In this document: piece by piece, positions 17,981-27,737 of the stretch
Position numbering within the stretch: position 1 is the stretch's first letter
How the letters are laid out: every line of letters starts with the position of its first letter
NCBI RefSeq assembly: GCF_003688285.1
Contig: NZ_RCNT01000006.1
Span: 186,001-250,000 of the forward strand
Direction: 5' to 3'
Origin: Rhodophyticola porphyridii
GTDB lineage: Bacteria; Pseudomonadota; Alphaproteobacteria; Rhodobacterales; Rhodobacteraceae
DNA length: 64,000 bases
Position numbers and translations under genes: made by a program
The notes under the pieces: generated by a model
The model's input: the letters and a program-made list of their open reading frames with translations, nothing else
Databases searched by the model: none
Told to the model about the DNA's origin: nothing

Positions 17981-18890
17981 GTATGATATTGATGAAATTG
18001 CACTCAGGCGTCTGGATCTCACCGTGCTGCTGGTGTTTCTGGGACTGATGCAGCACCGCAAAGCCGTGGAAGTGGCGGGCCGGATGGGGCTGACCCAATC
18101 GGCGATAAGCCATTCGATCAAACGCCTGCGGGATATCTTCGACGACCCGTTGTTTCTGCGCCGGCCCGCGGGGATGGAGCCCACCGCCGTGGCCATCGCG
18201 CTTGAGCCGAAGATCCGCCGCGCGGTGGAAATCCTGTCCGAGGCCTTGACCACGGAAACCGATTTCGATCCGGCCGCGGAAACGCGCGTGATCCGGATCG
18301 GGGCCTATGACAACGAGATGGCCACGCTGGTTCCGGGCCTTCTGCACCGTGCCCGGGCGCAGGCACCGGGCCTGCGGTTTGTGATCCGGTCCCTGGGGCG
18401 GGAGGCGGCGCTGAGCGCGCTGGACGCCGGCGAGCTGGATCTGGCCCTGGGCTTCATCTGGGATCTGCCGCAACGGTTTCAGGCCGAGCCGATCCACGAA
18501 GAAGGCTATGCGGTGGTGTTTCGCGCCGATCATCCACTGGCCACCCGCGACTGGACCCTTGAGGCGTTCCTGCAGGCCGATCATCTGGTCGTCTCGCCCG
18601 CGGGCGATCTGACCGGCGTCGTCGACCGGGAACTTGAAAATCTCGGCCTTACGCGCCGGGTGGTGGCCGCTGTTCCGCTGTTTTTTCCGGCGCTGGCCGC
18701 GGTCGCGGCCAGCGACATGGTGGCAACCTTGCCCGGCCGTCTGGTTGCGGCGCACGCGGCCCGGTTCGGCCTGACCACGCGGCAACCCCCATTGGCGATC
18801 CGGCCCTTCGAGGTCGCCGCCATCCGACATCAGCGCAACGCCAAAAGCGCCATGCACGACTGGCTGACGGCGATGTTGCGCCCGGTTTGA
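17979..18890 (+). CDS. LysR-family transcriptional regulator
   Basis: A 303-residue LysR regulator with an N-terminal winged HTH (RMGLTQSAISHSIKRLRDIF, residues 35-55) and a periplasmic-binding-protein-like effector domain from about residue 95. It is divergent from the oxidoreductase-ABM-DJ-1 operon and most likely controls it. No Shine-Dalgarno sequence precedes the ATG at 17979, and no other in-frame ATG lies just upstream, so translation may be leaderless or weak. Confidence 0.93.
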   Translation: MYDIDEIALRRLDLTVLLVFLGLMQHRKAVEVAGRMGLTQSAISHSIKRLRDIFDDPLFLRRPAGMEPTAVAIALEPKIRRAVEILSEALTTETDFDPAAETRVIRIGAYDNEMATLVPGLLHRARAQAPGLRFVIRSLGREAALSALDAGELDLALGFIWDLPQRFQAEPIHEEGYAVVFRADHPLATRDWTLEAFLQADHLVVSPAGDLTGVVDRELENLGLTRRVVAAVPLFFPALAAVAASDMVATLPGRLVAAHAARFGLTTRQPPLAIRPFEVAAIRHQRNAKSAMHDWLTAMLRPV

Positions 18891-18986
18891 CCGGCGGCCC
18901 GGGGTCGCAGGCGGCAACCAAGCCTTGTGCGCAGGCGTTGGTCCATTTATCTCGGATTGCAACACGTTAAGAAAACCGGGACCGTC

Positions 18987-20789
18987 ATGGCAGGGCCACA
19001 AACCAGCCCAACCCAATCAGTGGAAGAACGCGAGAAATCCAAACGCATCGGCAGCCTGCGGGCACTGGTGCCGTTTCTCGCGCCCTATCGCCTCATGCTG
19101 GGGGCGGCCGTCGGTGCGCTGGTTCTGACGGCGATCGTGTCGCTGACGCTGCCGCTGGCGGTGCGCCGCGTCGTCGACGGGTTCGAGACGGAAAGCGCGG
19201 AACTGCTGGACAAGTATTTTCTGGCAGCACTCGGCATAGCGGCGCTTTTGGCGATTGGCACGGGGCTGCGCTACTACCTGGTCACCCGGCTTGGCGAACG
19301 GGTGGTGGCCGATATCCGCAAGGCGGTGTTCGACCGGATGATCGGCATGAGCCCCGCGTTTTACGAACGCATCATGACCGGCGAGGTGCTGAGCCGGATC
19401 ACGACGGACACGACCCTTTTGCTCAGCGTGATTTCCTCTTCGGTTTCCGTCGCCCTGCGCAATCTGCTGATCCTGATCGGCGGGCTGATCCTGATGACCG
19501 TAACCTCCCCGAAGCTGGCCGGAATGGTTTTGCTGATCGTGCCGGCCATTATCATTCCGATCGTGGTTCTGGGCCGTCGCCTGCGGGTGCTGAGCAAGGA
19601 AAATCAGGATTGGATCGCCGAAAGCTCCGGCAATGCGTCCGAGGCGCTGTTGTCGGTACAGACCGTGCAGGCCTTCACCCATGAGCGCCCCTCCGCCGCG
19701 ACCTTTGACAAGGTGACGGAGCGCAGTTTCGACAGTGCCAAGAAACGCATCGCCACGCGGGCGGTGATGACGGTTATCGTGATCGCGCTGGTCTTCGCGG
19801 GGATCGTGGGCGTGCTCTGGATCGGTGCACGGGATGTGCGCGCGGATGCGATGACCGTGGGAGAGCTTATCCAGTTTCTGATCTATGCGATCATGGTGGC
19901 CGGATCTGTCGGCGCGCTTTCCGAAATCTGGGGGGAGCTGCAGCGTGCCTCGGGCGCGACGGAGCGGCTTGTGGAACTGCTGCAAACCGCTGACAGCGTG
20001 GGCGACCCTGCGTCAGGCGCGCCGCTGCCGCTTGGCGGGCGTGGGGCCATCGCGTTCGAGAATGTGCGCTTCCATTACCCGACACGCCCCGAAACCGCCG
20101 CGCTCGACGGTGTGAACCTGACCGTGCAACCCGGCGAAACCGTCGCCCTTGTCGGGCCTTCGGGCGCCGGGAAATCCACAATATTCCAACTGCTCTTGCG
20201 GTTCTACGATCCCGAATCGGGCCGCATCACCCTTGACGGTCAGGATCTGCGCGACATGACGCGCGCGACCTTCCGCGACGCGATGGCGCTGGTGCCGCAA
20301 GACCCGGTGATCTTCGCCACTTCGGCGCGGGAGAACATTCGGTTCGGGCGACCCGATGCCAGTGACGCCGAGGTGGAAGAAGCTGCCAGAGCCGCCGCAG
20401 CCCACGGATTTCTGAGCGATCTGCCTGAAGGTTATGACACATATGTGGGCGAACGCGGCATCATGCTGTCGGGTGGTCAGAAACAGCGCATCGCCATCGC
20501 CCGCGCGATTTTGCGCGATGCGCCGATCCTGCTGCTCGACGAGGCAACATCGGCGCTGGACGCGGAAAGTGAACGCGCCGTACAGGATGCTGTTGCCGCC
20601 ATGAGTGCGGGCCGGACCACACTGATCGTGGCGCACAGGCTGGCCACGGTAAAACAGGCCGACCGTATCCTTGTTTTCGAGGATGGGCAGATTGTCGCCG
20701 AAGGTACCCATGATACGCTTGTGACCCAAGGCGGGCTTTATGCCCGCCTGGCGCGGCTGCAATTCACCGAAGGCATGGCTGCGGAATAA
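18987..20789 (+). CDS. MsbA-like ABC exporter, fused permease/ATPase
   Basis: A 600-residue half-transporter that dimerises to export lipids or drugs. Six membrane helices occupy residues 35-310. The nucleotide-binding domain follows, with Walker A GPSGAGKST, signature LSGGQKQR, Walker B ILLLDEATSALD and the H-loop in IVAHRLAT. The start at 18987 (MAGPQTSP) is preferred over 18927 because conserved sequence begins here, although the ribosome site is weak. It belongs to the MsbA-related exporters common in alphaproteobacteria; the substrate is unknown. Confidence 0.93.
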   Translation: MAGPQTSPTQSVEEREKSKRIGSLRALVPFLAPYRLMLGAAVGALVLTAIVSLTLPLAVRRVVDGFETESAELLDKYFLAALGIAALLAIGTGLRYYLVTRLGERVVADIRKAVFDRMIGMSPAFYERIMTGEVLSRITTDTTLLLSVISSSVSVALRNLLILIGGLILMTVTSPKLAGMVLLIVPAIIIPIVVLGRRLRVLSKENQDWIAESSGNASEALLSVQTVQAFTHERPSAATFDKVTERSFDSAKKRIATRAVMTVIVIALVFAGIVGVLWIGARDVRADAMTVGELIQFLIYAIMVAGSVGALSEIWGELQRASGATERLVELLQTADSVGDPASGAPLPLGGRGAIAFENVRFHYPTRPETAALDGVNLTVQPGETVALVGPSGAGKSTIFQLLLRFYDPESGRITLDGQDLRDMTRATFRDAMALVPQDPVIFATSARENIRFGRPDASDAEVEEAARAAAAHGFLSDLPEGYDTYVGERGIMLSGGQKQRIAIARAILRDAPILLLDEATSALDAESERAVQDAVAAMSAGRTTLIVAHRLATVKQADRILVFEDGQIVAEGTHDTLVTQGGLYARLARLQFTEGMAAE

Positions 20790-20912
20790 CGCGGGTCCGG
20801 CTGATTTGCGCAGCGTTACGCTTGCGTCACGGGCCGGTTGTGCCCAATCTACCCCATGGAGGAGAGGCCAGGCTCAAAATGGCCTCCAACGCGACTTAAG
20901 GGAGGGTGGCAC

Positions 20913-22823
20913 ATGGTGCGTTTTGCCAACGCCGAGGATATCAAAGCCGTCGAGCAGTCCAACCCCTGGCCCGCCAGCCAGCCGGCGACCACATTGTACG
21001 AGTTGCTGAGCAAGACCAGGGACAAGTTCGGCGGAATGAACGCGATCTCGTTCCAGCTGTTTTCCGGGCCGCGGGACAAGGCCGAAACCCTCACCTGGAA
21101 CGAGTTGCATGGTCGCGCGACGCAGGCCGCCAATCTGTTCCGCAGCCTGGGCGTAGGTGAAAGCGATACAGTGGCCTTCATCCTGCCCAATTGCAACGAA
21201 ACGGCCGTCACGCTGATTGGCGGTGCCATCGCCGGTATCGTCAATCCGATCAATCCGCTTCTGGACGCCGAACAGATCGGCTCCATCCTGCGGGAGACGA
21301 ATGCCAAGGTTGTCGTCACGCTGAAGGCCTTTCCCAAGACCGACGTCGCCCAGAAAGTGGCCGAGGCGGTGGAACTGGCGCCGAATGTCAAAACCGTGCT
21401 GGAGGTCGATCTGCTGCGGTACATGACCGGGCTGAAAAAGCTGATCGTGCCGCTGATCCGTCCCAAATACGAGATCCAGCACAAGGCCCGCATACTCGAT
21501 TTCAATGGGGAGTTGAGCCGCCAGCGCAGCGAACATCTGGATTTCGCCGACAGTACCGCGGACCGGGTTGCCGCCTATTTCCATACCGGTGGAACCACCG
21601 GCATGCCGAAGGTCGCGCAGCACAAGTATTCCGGCATGATCTACAATGGCTGGATCGGGCACACATTGCTGTTCACCGAGAAAGACAACATCATCTGCCC
21701 CCTGCCACTTTTTCACGTCTTTGCCTGCCACGTGATCCTGATGGCGGCGATTGCATCCGGAGCGCATGTTGTGTTTCCAACACCACAAGGGTACCGCGGC
21801 GAGGGTGTTTTCGACAATTTCTGGAAGCTGGTCGAACGCTGGCAGATCAGTTTCATCATCACCGTGCCCACGGCGATTGCGGCCATGATGCAGCGCCCCG
21901 TGAATGCCGATATCTCGTCGGTCAAGACGGCGTTTTCGGGCTCTTCTCCGCTTCCGGTAGAGCTGTTCAAGCGGTTCGAAAAGGCAACCGGTGTCACGCT
22001 GATCGAAGGCTATGGGTTGACCGAAGCCACCTGTCTGGTCAGTTGCAACCCGGTGGATGGCGACAAGAAGATCGGCTCGGTCGGGTTTCCGTTTCCGCAT
22101 ACGGAAGTCCGGATCATGAAGCATACATCCGAAGGCGTGACCTTGTGCGATACCGACGAAGTCGGCGAGATCTGCATTGACAACCCCGGCGTGTTCGAAG
22201 GCTCGACTTACACCGAGGATGACAAGAACATCGATCTTTTCAACGACGATATCTACCTGCGCACCGGCGATCTGGGCCGGATCGACGAGGACGGCTATCT
22301 CTGGATCACCGGGCGCGCGAAGGATCTGATCATCCGTGGCGGTCACAATATCGACCCTGCCGAGATCGAAGAGGCGCTGGCGGGTCATCCGGCCGTGGCC
22401 TTCGCCGGGGCCATCGGCCAGCCCGATGCCTTCGCGGGTGAACTGCCTTGCGTCTATGTCGAACTGGTCGAAGGTGCCGATATCACGGTCGCATCTCTGA
22501 TGGATCACTGCAAGGAGCACGTGCATGAGCGCGCGGCCATCCCGAAGTATCTGGAAATCCTGCCGGAACTGCCGAAAACCGCAGTCGGCAAGATCTTCAA
22601 ACCTGATCTTCGCAAGCGGGCGATCAGCCGTGTCTATAATGCAGCGCTAGAAGAGGCGGGGCTTGAGGCGCTCGTAGTCGAGGTGAGCGAAGACAAGAAG
22701 CGCGGTCTGGTCGCGCATCTGGAACGCACGGGCGAGGTGGACGAGGCGAAGCTGGCCCAGGTTCTGGGCGAGTTCACCCGGCCCTGGGACTGGGCGGACG
22801 GGAGCGCCAAAAGCGCCGCCTGA
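20913..22823 (+). CDS. acyl-CoA synthetase (AMP-forming)
   Basis: A 636-residue ANL-superfamily ligase that activates a carboxylic acid via an acyl-AMP to its CoA thioester. Visible motifs are the ATP loop HTGGTTGMPK, GYGLTEAT, RTGDLGRIDEDGYLWITGR and the C-terminal catalytic lysine in PKTAVGKIFK. The start at 20913 follows AAGGGAGGG. It is longer than typical medium-chain ligases because of a roughly 55-residue C-terminal extension. The fatty or organic acid substrate is not readable from sequence. It may feed the beta-oxidation genes at the left of the window. Confidence 0.93.
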   Translation: MVRFANAEDIKAVEQSNPWPASQPATTLYELLSKTRDKFGGMNAISFQLFSGPRDKAETLTWNELHGRATQAANLFRSLGVGESDTVAFILPNCNETAVTLIGGAIAGIVNPINPLLDAEQIGSILRETNAKVVVTLKAFPKTDVAQKVAEAVELAPNVKTVLEVDLLRYMTGLKKLIVPLIRPKYEIQHKARILDFNGELSRQRSEHLDFADSTADRVAAYFHTGGTTGMPKVAQHKYSGMIYNGWIGHTLLFTEKDNIICPLPLFHVFACHVILMAAIASGAHVVFPTPQGYRGEGVFDNFWKLVERWQISFIITVPTAIAAMMQRPVNADISSVKTAFSGSSPLPVELFKRFEKATGVTLIEGYGLTEATCLVSCNPVDGDKKIGSVGFPFPHTEVRIMKHTSEGVTLCDTDEVGEICIDNPGVFEGSTYTEDDKNIDLFNDDIYLRTGDLGRIDEDGYLWITGRAKDLIIRGGHNIDPAEIEEALAGHPAVAFAGAIGQPDAFAGELPCVYVELVEGADITVASLMDHCKEHVHERAAIPKYLEILPELPKTAVGKIFKPDLRKRAISRVYNAALEEAGLEALVVEVSEDKKRGLVAHLERTGEVDEAKLAQVLGEFTRPWDWADGSAKSAA

Positions 22824-23050
22824 GCGGTGTGTAAACCCCCGACTATAGGCGGGTTCCGGAGCGCCCGGGCGGAGATGAAGCTGGCGATCGCCCGGCCGCA
22901 GGCCTGCCCGAAGCCGTAGCCGGGATCGCCAAGCCGGCGGAGATGTCCGCTTGGCCCGCTCTCTATGCAAATGATCCCGTTGTATCGGGGTCATCTGACG
23001 ATCACCGATTGAGATTGCATCCGACGCGATCCGCACCCCATGATACTGCC

Positions 23051-24256
23051 ATGGCCCGGCCTCTGATAGACAATGCCACCGCGCGACGGTTGTTTCTGAG
23101 TCGCCACGGGCTGGCGACGGCGCCAAACGGGGCGGCGCGGGGCGATGCACTGGCCGGGGTGATCCAGGATCTCGGGTTCGTGCAGGTCGACAGCGTCAAT
23201 ACCGTGGCGCGCGCCCATGACATGATCCTGTGGTCCCGCAGGCAAGCTTACAAACCTGCGAGCCTGCGCTGGCTGAACGATCGCAAGAGGGCGGTTTTCG
23301 AGCACTGGACCCACGACGCCTCGGTCCTTCCGGTGGCGTTCTTTCCCCATTGGCGCCTCAAATTCGCCCGTGACGCCGCCCGGCTGCGCGAGCGCTGGAA
23401 GAACTGGCATGGCTCAGCGTTTCATGCCGAGATCGACCGGGTCCTGGCCCATATCAGCGATCATGGGCCCGTGGGCAGCGGCGACCTGGCCGACAAGCGG
23501 CCCGAAAAATCCACCGGCTGGTGGGATTGGCATCCATCCAAGACCGCGCTGGAGTATCTCTGGCGTTCGGGGGAGTTGTCTGTCTCAAGGCGGGAGGGCT
23601 TTCGCAAGATCTACGACCTCAGCGAGCGGGTGATCCCGCCGGAGGCCCTGAATGCGGGGCATCCGGCGGAGGAGACGATAGACTGGGCCTGCGCCGGGGC
23701 GCTGGATCGCCTGGGCTTTGCCACCTCGGGGGAACTGGCGGCGTTCTGGGATCTGGTGCAGCCGGACGAGGCGAAGAAATGGGTGGCGGAGGCGCTGGAA
23801 AGCGGCCGCGTGATCCAGGCCGATATCGCGCTGGCCAGCGGCGGTCTGCGCTGCGTCATTCTGCGGCCGGAGGTGATGGACGGCCTGACCGATCTGCCGG
23901 CCGTCGCGCCGCGTCTGCGGATTCTCAGCCCTTTCGACCCCGTGCTGCGCGACCGCAACCGCGCCGAGCGGTTGTTCGGGTTTCATTACCGGATCGAGAT
24001 TTTCGTGCCCGAGGCGAAGCGGCGCTATGGCTATTATGTTTTCCCGGTGATGGAGGGGGACCGGATGATCGGTCGCATCGACATGAAATGCGACCGGAAC
24101 GCCGGCGGGCTCGATGTGAGCGCGTTCTGGCCCGAGCGCGGAGTGAAGACGGGCAGGGGCCGCATCCGCCGGCTGGAGGCCGAGCTGGAGCGCGTGGCCA
24201 GGTTCACGGGCTGCGCGGATATCCGGTTTGCGCCCGGCTGGTTGCGGGTGTCTTAG
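23051..24256 (+). CDS. YcaQ/AlkX-type winged-helix DNA glycosylase
   Basis: A 401-residue member of the HTH_42 (YcaQ) family, whose characterised members unhook DNA interstrand crosslinks and remove bulky alkylated bases. The catalytic QxD signature is visible in GFVQVDSVNTVARAHDM. Tandem winged-helix segments and a C-terminal beta-barrel (SPFDPVLRDRNRAERLFGF) follow. The start at 23051 is taken because homology-like sequence begins at MARPLIDN; the frame is open upstream to 22943. Confidence 0.9.
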   Translation: MARPLIDNATARRLFLSRHGLATAPNGAARGDALAGVIQDLGFVQVDSVNTVARAHDMILWSRRQAYKPASLRWLNDRKRAVFEHWTHDASVLPVAFFPHWRLKFARDAARLRERWKNWHGSAFHAEIDRVLAHISDHGPVGSGDLADKRPEKSTGWWDWHPSKTALEYLWRSGELSVSRREGFRKIYDLSERVIPPEALNAGHPAEETIDWACAGALDRLGFATSGELAAFWDLVQPDEAKKWVAEALESGRVIQADIALASGGLRCVILRPEVMDGLTDLPAVAPRLRILSPFDPVLRDRNRAERLFGFHYRIEIFVPEAKRRYGYYVFPVMEGDRMIGRIDMKCDRNAGGLDVSAFWPERGVKTGRGRIRRLEAELERVARFTGCADIRFAPGWLRVS

Positions 24257-24320
24257 GGGTTGCATGCGTCGGGCGCACATATGACCTATGGGGGCGATGA
24301 ACCGCCGACCGGAGATGCGC

Positions 24321-25268
24321 ATGCGTGACGTTCTGACCCTGACGCTGAACCCGGCGCTGGATGTTTCGGCCGAGACGCCGCAGGTCGTGCCGGGGCCGAA
24401 ACTGCGTTGCGCGGAGGCGCGGCTGGATCCCGGCGGGGGCGGGGTGAATGTGTCCCGGGCGATTGCGCGGCTCGGCGGGACATCCCGCGCGGTTGTGGCC
24501 TCGGGGGGCGTGACCGGCGCGCTTCTGTGCGATCTGCTGGAGGCCGAAGGGGTGCAGGTTGCGCGATTGCCGATTTCCGGACTGACGCGACAATCCTTCG
24601 CGATTACCGATATGAGCGCAGGCGGGCAGTACCGGTTCGTCATGCCGGGCCCGGTCTGGGCGGCGGCGGATGTGGATGGGCTCTGGACCCTGCTTGACGC
24701 GGTTCTGACGCGCGACACGCTGATGGTGGTGTCGGGCAGCCTGCCGCCCGGATTGTCGCCAGATCTGCCTGTCCGGATGAATGCGTATGCGCGCGCAGCC
24801 GGGGCGGCGATGGTTCTGGATACATCGGGCGCGGCCCTGGTACAGGCGGTGGAGCAGGCGACCACCCCTTATCATCTGCTGCGTGTCGACGGTGCGGAAG
24901 CCGATGAACTGGCGGGGCGGCCCCTGACCACGCCTGAGGATACCGCCGCTTTCGGCCGAAGCCTGATCGCAAGCGGCCGCGCGGAGCACGCGGTGATGGC
25001 GCTCGGCGCGACGGGTACGCTTGGGATTTCGGCCAGCGAGTGTTTTTTCTGTCGTCCGCCGCTGATCGAAACCGTCAGTGCCGTGGGCGCCGGCGACAGC
25101 CTTGTGGGCGCGATGGTGATGGCGCTTGCCCGTGGCGACGGGTTTCGCGCGGCTGTGGCCTTTGGAACCGCGGCAGCGGCGGCGGCGGTGATGACCCCCG
25201 CCACGGAACTGTGCAATCGCCGCGATGCGGAAGCGCTGCTGGACAGGATCGAAATCGAGCCGTTCTAG
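24321..25268 (+). CDS. PfkB-family sugar kinase (1-phosphofructokinase/6-phosphofructokinase II type)
   Basis: A 315-residue ribokinase-fold sugar kinase. The substrate-binding block LDPGGGGVNVSRAIARLG is near residue 35, and the PfkB signature SAVGAGDSLVGAMV with the catalytic Asp near residue 260. LTLNPALD at the N-terminus is typical of the FruK/PfkB/LacC subgroup that phosphorylates sugar phosphates. The start at 24321 has GGAG six bases upstream. No phosphotransferase gene is nearby, which favours a PfkB-like over a FruK-like role, without certainty. Confidence 0.9.
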   Translation: MRDVLTLTLNPALDVSAETPQVVPGPKLRCAEARLDPGGGGVNVSRAIARLGGTSRAVVASGGVTGALLCDLLEAEGVQVARLPISGLTRQSFAITDMSAGGQYRFVMPGPVWAAADVDGLWTLLDAVLTRDTLMVVSGSLPPGLSPDLPVRMNAYARAAGAAMVLDTSGAALVQAVEQATTPYHLLRVDGAEADELAGRPLTTPEDTAAFGRSLIASGRAEHAVMALGATGTLGISASECFFCRPPLIETVSAVGAGDSLVGAMVMALARGDGFRAAVAFGTAAAAAAVMTPATELCNRRDAEALLDRIEIEPF

Positions 25269-25270
25269 GT

Positions 25271-25325
25271 CCCTGCGCCCCGCACGCCGCGGGGGATGCC
25301 GCGGTCGACCCGGGCCGGCGCAGGG
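25271..25325. terminator. inverted repeat between convergent pfkB and livF
   Basis: CCCTGCGCC (25271-25279) pairs with GGCGCAGGG (25317-25325), enclosing a GC-rich loop that can itself fold. It fills the gap between two convergent stop codons and may act as a bidirectional barrier. It lacks a T tail, so confidence is limited. Confidence 0.45.
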
Positions 25326-26015
25326 TCAGACGCCCAGATAGCGGTTGGTGATATCTTCGGTCAGGTTGGCCATCGCGTCGGACCAGACGGTCTTGCCGCG
25401 CTGCACGATCACCGCCCTGTCGGCGATGGCCGATAACTCGCGCAGGGATTTGTCCACCAGCAGGATGGCGAGGCCTGCATCCCGTTTCAGCGTGGCGATG
25501 GCCGCCCAGATTTCCTGCCGGACGACGGGGGCCAGCCCCTCGGTCGCTTCATCAAGGATCAACAGGCGCGGGTTGGTCATCAGCGCGCGGCCAATGGCCA
25601 GCATCTGCTGTTCGCCCCCAGAAAGAGATGCCGCCGACTGGTCGTGCCGATCCGCCAATTGAGGGAAAAGTGCGGCAATCCGGTCCATGTCCCAATGGCC
25701 GGGGCGGGCCGCCGCGATCAGGTTCTCCGCAACCGTCAGATTGGTGAAGCAGCGCCGCCCCTCGGGAACCAGGCCCAGCCCCATCCGCGCGGCCTTGTAG
25801 GCCGGCAGACGCGCCAGATCCTGACCGTCGAACAGGACCGTGCCCGCACTGACCGGCAGAAGCCTGCAGATGGTCTTGACGGTGGTGGTCTTGCCCATCC
25901 CGTTCCGGCCCATCAGCGCAAGGACCTCGCCCTCCGCGATCTCCAGCGAGACATCGAAGAGCGCCTGAGACGCACCGTAGAAAGCGCCGATATGCCGAAC
26001 CGACAGGAGCGTCAT
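25326..26015 (-). CDS. livF: branched-chain amino acid/amide ABC transporter ATPase LivF
   Basis: A 229-residue ATPase with Walker A GRNGMGKTT, signature LSGGEQQML and Walker B LLILDEATEGL, plus the short LivF-type C-terminus ending RYLGV. It pairs with LivG to power uptake through LivH-LivM. Its ATG overlaps the LivG stop (ATGA at 26015-26012). Confidence 0.95.
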   Translation of the reverse strand: MTLLSVRHIGAFYGASQALFDVSLEIAEGEVLALMGRNGMGKTTTVKTICRLLPVSAGTVLFDGQDLARLPAYKAARMGLGLVPEGRRCFTNLTVAENLIAAARPGHWDMDRIAALFPQLADRHDQSAASLSGGEQQMLAIGRALMTNPRLLILDEATEGLAPVVRQEIWAAIATLKRDAGLAILLVDKSLRELSAIADRAVIVQRGKTVWSDAMANLTEDITNRYLGV

Positions 26016-26761
26016 GCATCCTCCCCCAGATAGGCGACGCGCACATCGGGGTCGTTCCGGATTTCCTCGACCGTGCCGGTGGCGATGATCCTGCCATAGA
26101 CCAGCACACTGACCCGGTCCGCCAACGCAAAGACGGCGTCCATATCATGTTCCACCAGAAGGATCGGAGCGGTGTGGCGCAAGCCGTCAAGGAAACCGGT
26201 CAGGTTCTTCGAGCCTTCGAAACCAAGGCCGGCCATCGGCTCGTCCATGACGAAGGCTTTGGGGGCAAGTGTCAGCGCGACGGCCACCTCCAACTGACGA
26301 CGCTGACCATGGGAAAGCTCGAATGTCGGCGTCGCGGCATGCGCGCTCAATCCGACGAGTTCCAGCGCGTTTTCGGCCACCGCGCGCAGGTCCCGCTGCG
26401 CGAGGGCGGGACGGAGAAAGCGGAAGGCCGTGCCGCCTGCGCCCATGGCGCCAAGCAGGGCGTTTTGCAGCACCGTGTCTTCCATGGCCAGGGCGGAGAT
26501 CTGGAACGTGCGGGCGAGCCCGCGTCTGGCACGTTCGGCGGTGCCAAGCGGTGTGACGTCTTCGCCGCGGAACAGAACCTTCCCCGCATCGGGCCGCAGG
26601 CCTCCGGCGATCTGCTTGATCAGGGTCGATTTGCCCGCGCCGTTCGGGCCGATCAGCGCGTGTATTTCGCCTGGGCGCAGGTCGATGGAGATATCCTGGC
26701 TGGCTTGCAGCGCGCCGAAGGACTTGGTGATGCCGATGGTTTGCAGGATGGGCTCAGTCAT
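26012..26761 (-). CDS. livG: branched-chain amino acid/amide ABC transporter ATPase LivG
   Basis: A 249-residue ATPase with Walker A GPNGAGKST, a signature that reads LSHGQRRQL instead of the usual LSGGQ, and Walker B AFVMDEPMAGL. The LSHGQ variant is common in LivG proteins. The start at 26761 (MTEPILQTIGITKSFG) is preferred over 26791; it overlaps the livM stop by eight bases. Confidence 0.94.
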   Translation of the reverse strand: MTEPILQTIGITKSFGALQASQDISIDLRPGEIHALIGPNGAGKSTLIKQIAGGLRPDAGKVLFRGEDVTPLGTAERARRGLARTFQISALAMEDTVLQNALLGAMGAGGTAFRFLRPALAQRDLRAVAENALELVGLSAHAATPTFELSHGQRRQLEVAVALTLAPKAFVMDEPMAGLGFEGSKNLTGFLDGLRHTAPILLVEHDMDAVFALADRVSVLVYGRIIATGTVEEIRNDPDVRVAYLGEDA

Positions 26762-27737
26762 GGGCCTTGCCCCGGCCCGCGAGCGACCCAATCACCCCGC
26801 CACGGGCGAACAGCACGATCAGAAGCAGGAGCACCCCCAGATAGACATGCCAGTAGTCCGACAACCCGCCAAGCAGATGTTCCAGCAAGATGAACAGCAT
26901 TGCGCCCACCACCGGCCCGAACAGACGCGCGACCCCGCCGATAATGACGAAAACCATGATCTCGCCGCTTGTCTGCCAGCTCAGCATGGTGGGACTGACA
27001 AACCGGTTCAGATCGGCAAACAGCGCCCCCGCCAGCCCGGTGATCATGCCCGAAATCGTGAAGGCGATCAGCCGCAGGCGGTAGGGCGAGATGCCGACGG
27101 TCTCGACCCGCATGGGCGATTGCCGCGCGGCATTCAGCGCAAGGCCGAAGCTGGATTTCGCCAGCCGCGATGTCAGGAACAGCACAGCTGCAAGAAGGGC
27201 AAGGACGATGACGTAGAACTGGATCGGATCGAGGGTGTTCAGGCCCGGAAAGTCGTTGCGTACATAGATGGACAGCCCGTCTTCGCCGCCATAGGCGGGC
27301 CAGCTGATTGCGAAGAAATAAAGCATCTGCCCGAAGGCCAGCGTGATCATGATGAAGTAGACGCCCGAGGTTCGCAGGCTCAGCGCGCCGATCGCCAGCG
27401 CCGCGAGCCCCGAGGCCGTGATGGCGACCAGCCAGATGATCGGCATGGATTTCGTGCCCTCGATCAGAAACGGGGTTTCGAGGATCGGATCGTACAGCTG
27501 TGCGTGGCTGGCCAGAACGCCCATGGCGTAGCCGCCGATCCCGAAAAACGCCGCATGGCCGAGGCTGACCAGCCCGCCAAGACCGAGCGCGATGTTCAGC
27601 CCGACGCCCGCCAGGGCCAGAATGGCCGCCTTGGTCGTCAGCGTGATCAGGAAGGGTTCATCCGTTGCCCAGGCCCATAGCGGGAAGGCGACGAGCGCCA
27701 GCATCACGGCGGCGTTGAGGATCTGCTCGCGGCTCAT
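26754..27737 (-). CDS. livM: branched-chain amino acid/amide ABC transporter permease LivM
   Basis: A 327-residue integral membrane permease with about ten helices. The family block GYAMGVLASHAQLYDP and the typical GLNIALGLGGLVSLGHAAFFGIG segment are present. It forms the channel with LivH and overlaps it by four bases. Confidence 0.94.
   Translation of the reverse strand: MSREQILNAAVMLALVAFPLWAWATDEPFLITLTTKAAILALAGVGLNIALGLGGLVSLGHAAFFGIGGYAMGVLASHAQLYDPILETPFLIEGTKSMPIIWLVAITASGLAALAIGALSLRTSGVYFIMITLAFGQMLYFFAISWPAYGGEDGLSIYVRNDFPGLNTLDPIQFYVIVLALLAAVLFLTSRLAKSSFGLALNAARQSPMRVETVGISPYRLRLIAFTISGMITGLAGALFADLNRFVSPTMLSWQTSGEIMVFVIIGGVARLFGPVVGAMLFILLEHLLGGLSDYWHVYLGVLLLLIVLFARGGVIGSLAGRGKAHD

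Noticed and set aside
20874-22526. 550-codon minus-strand open frame
   Set aside because: It is antisense to the acyl-CoA synthetase and shows only antisense-type composition.
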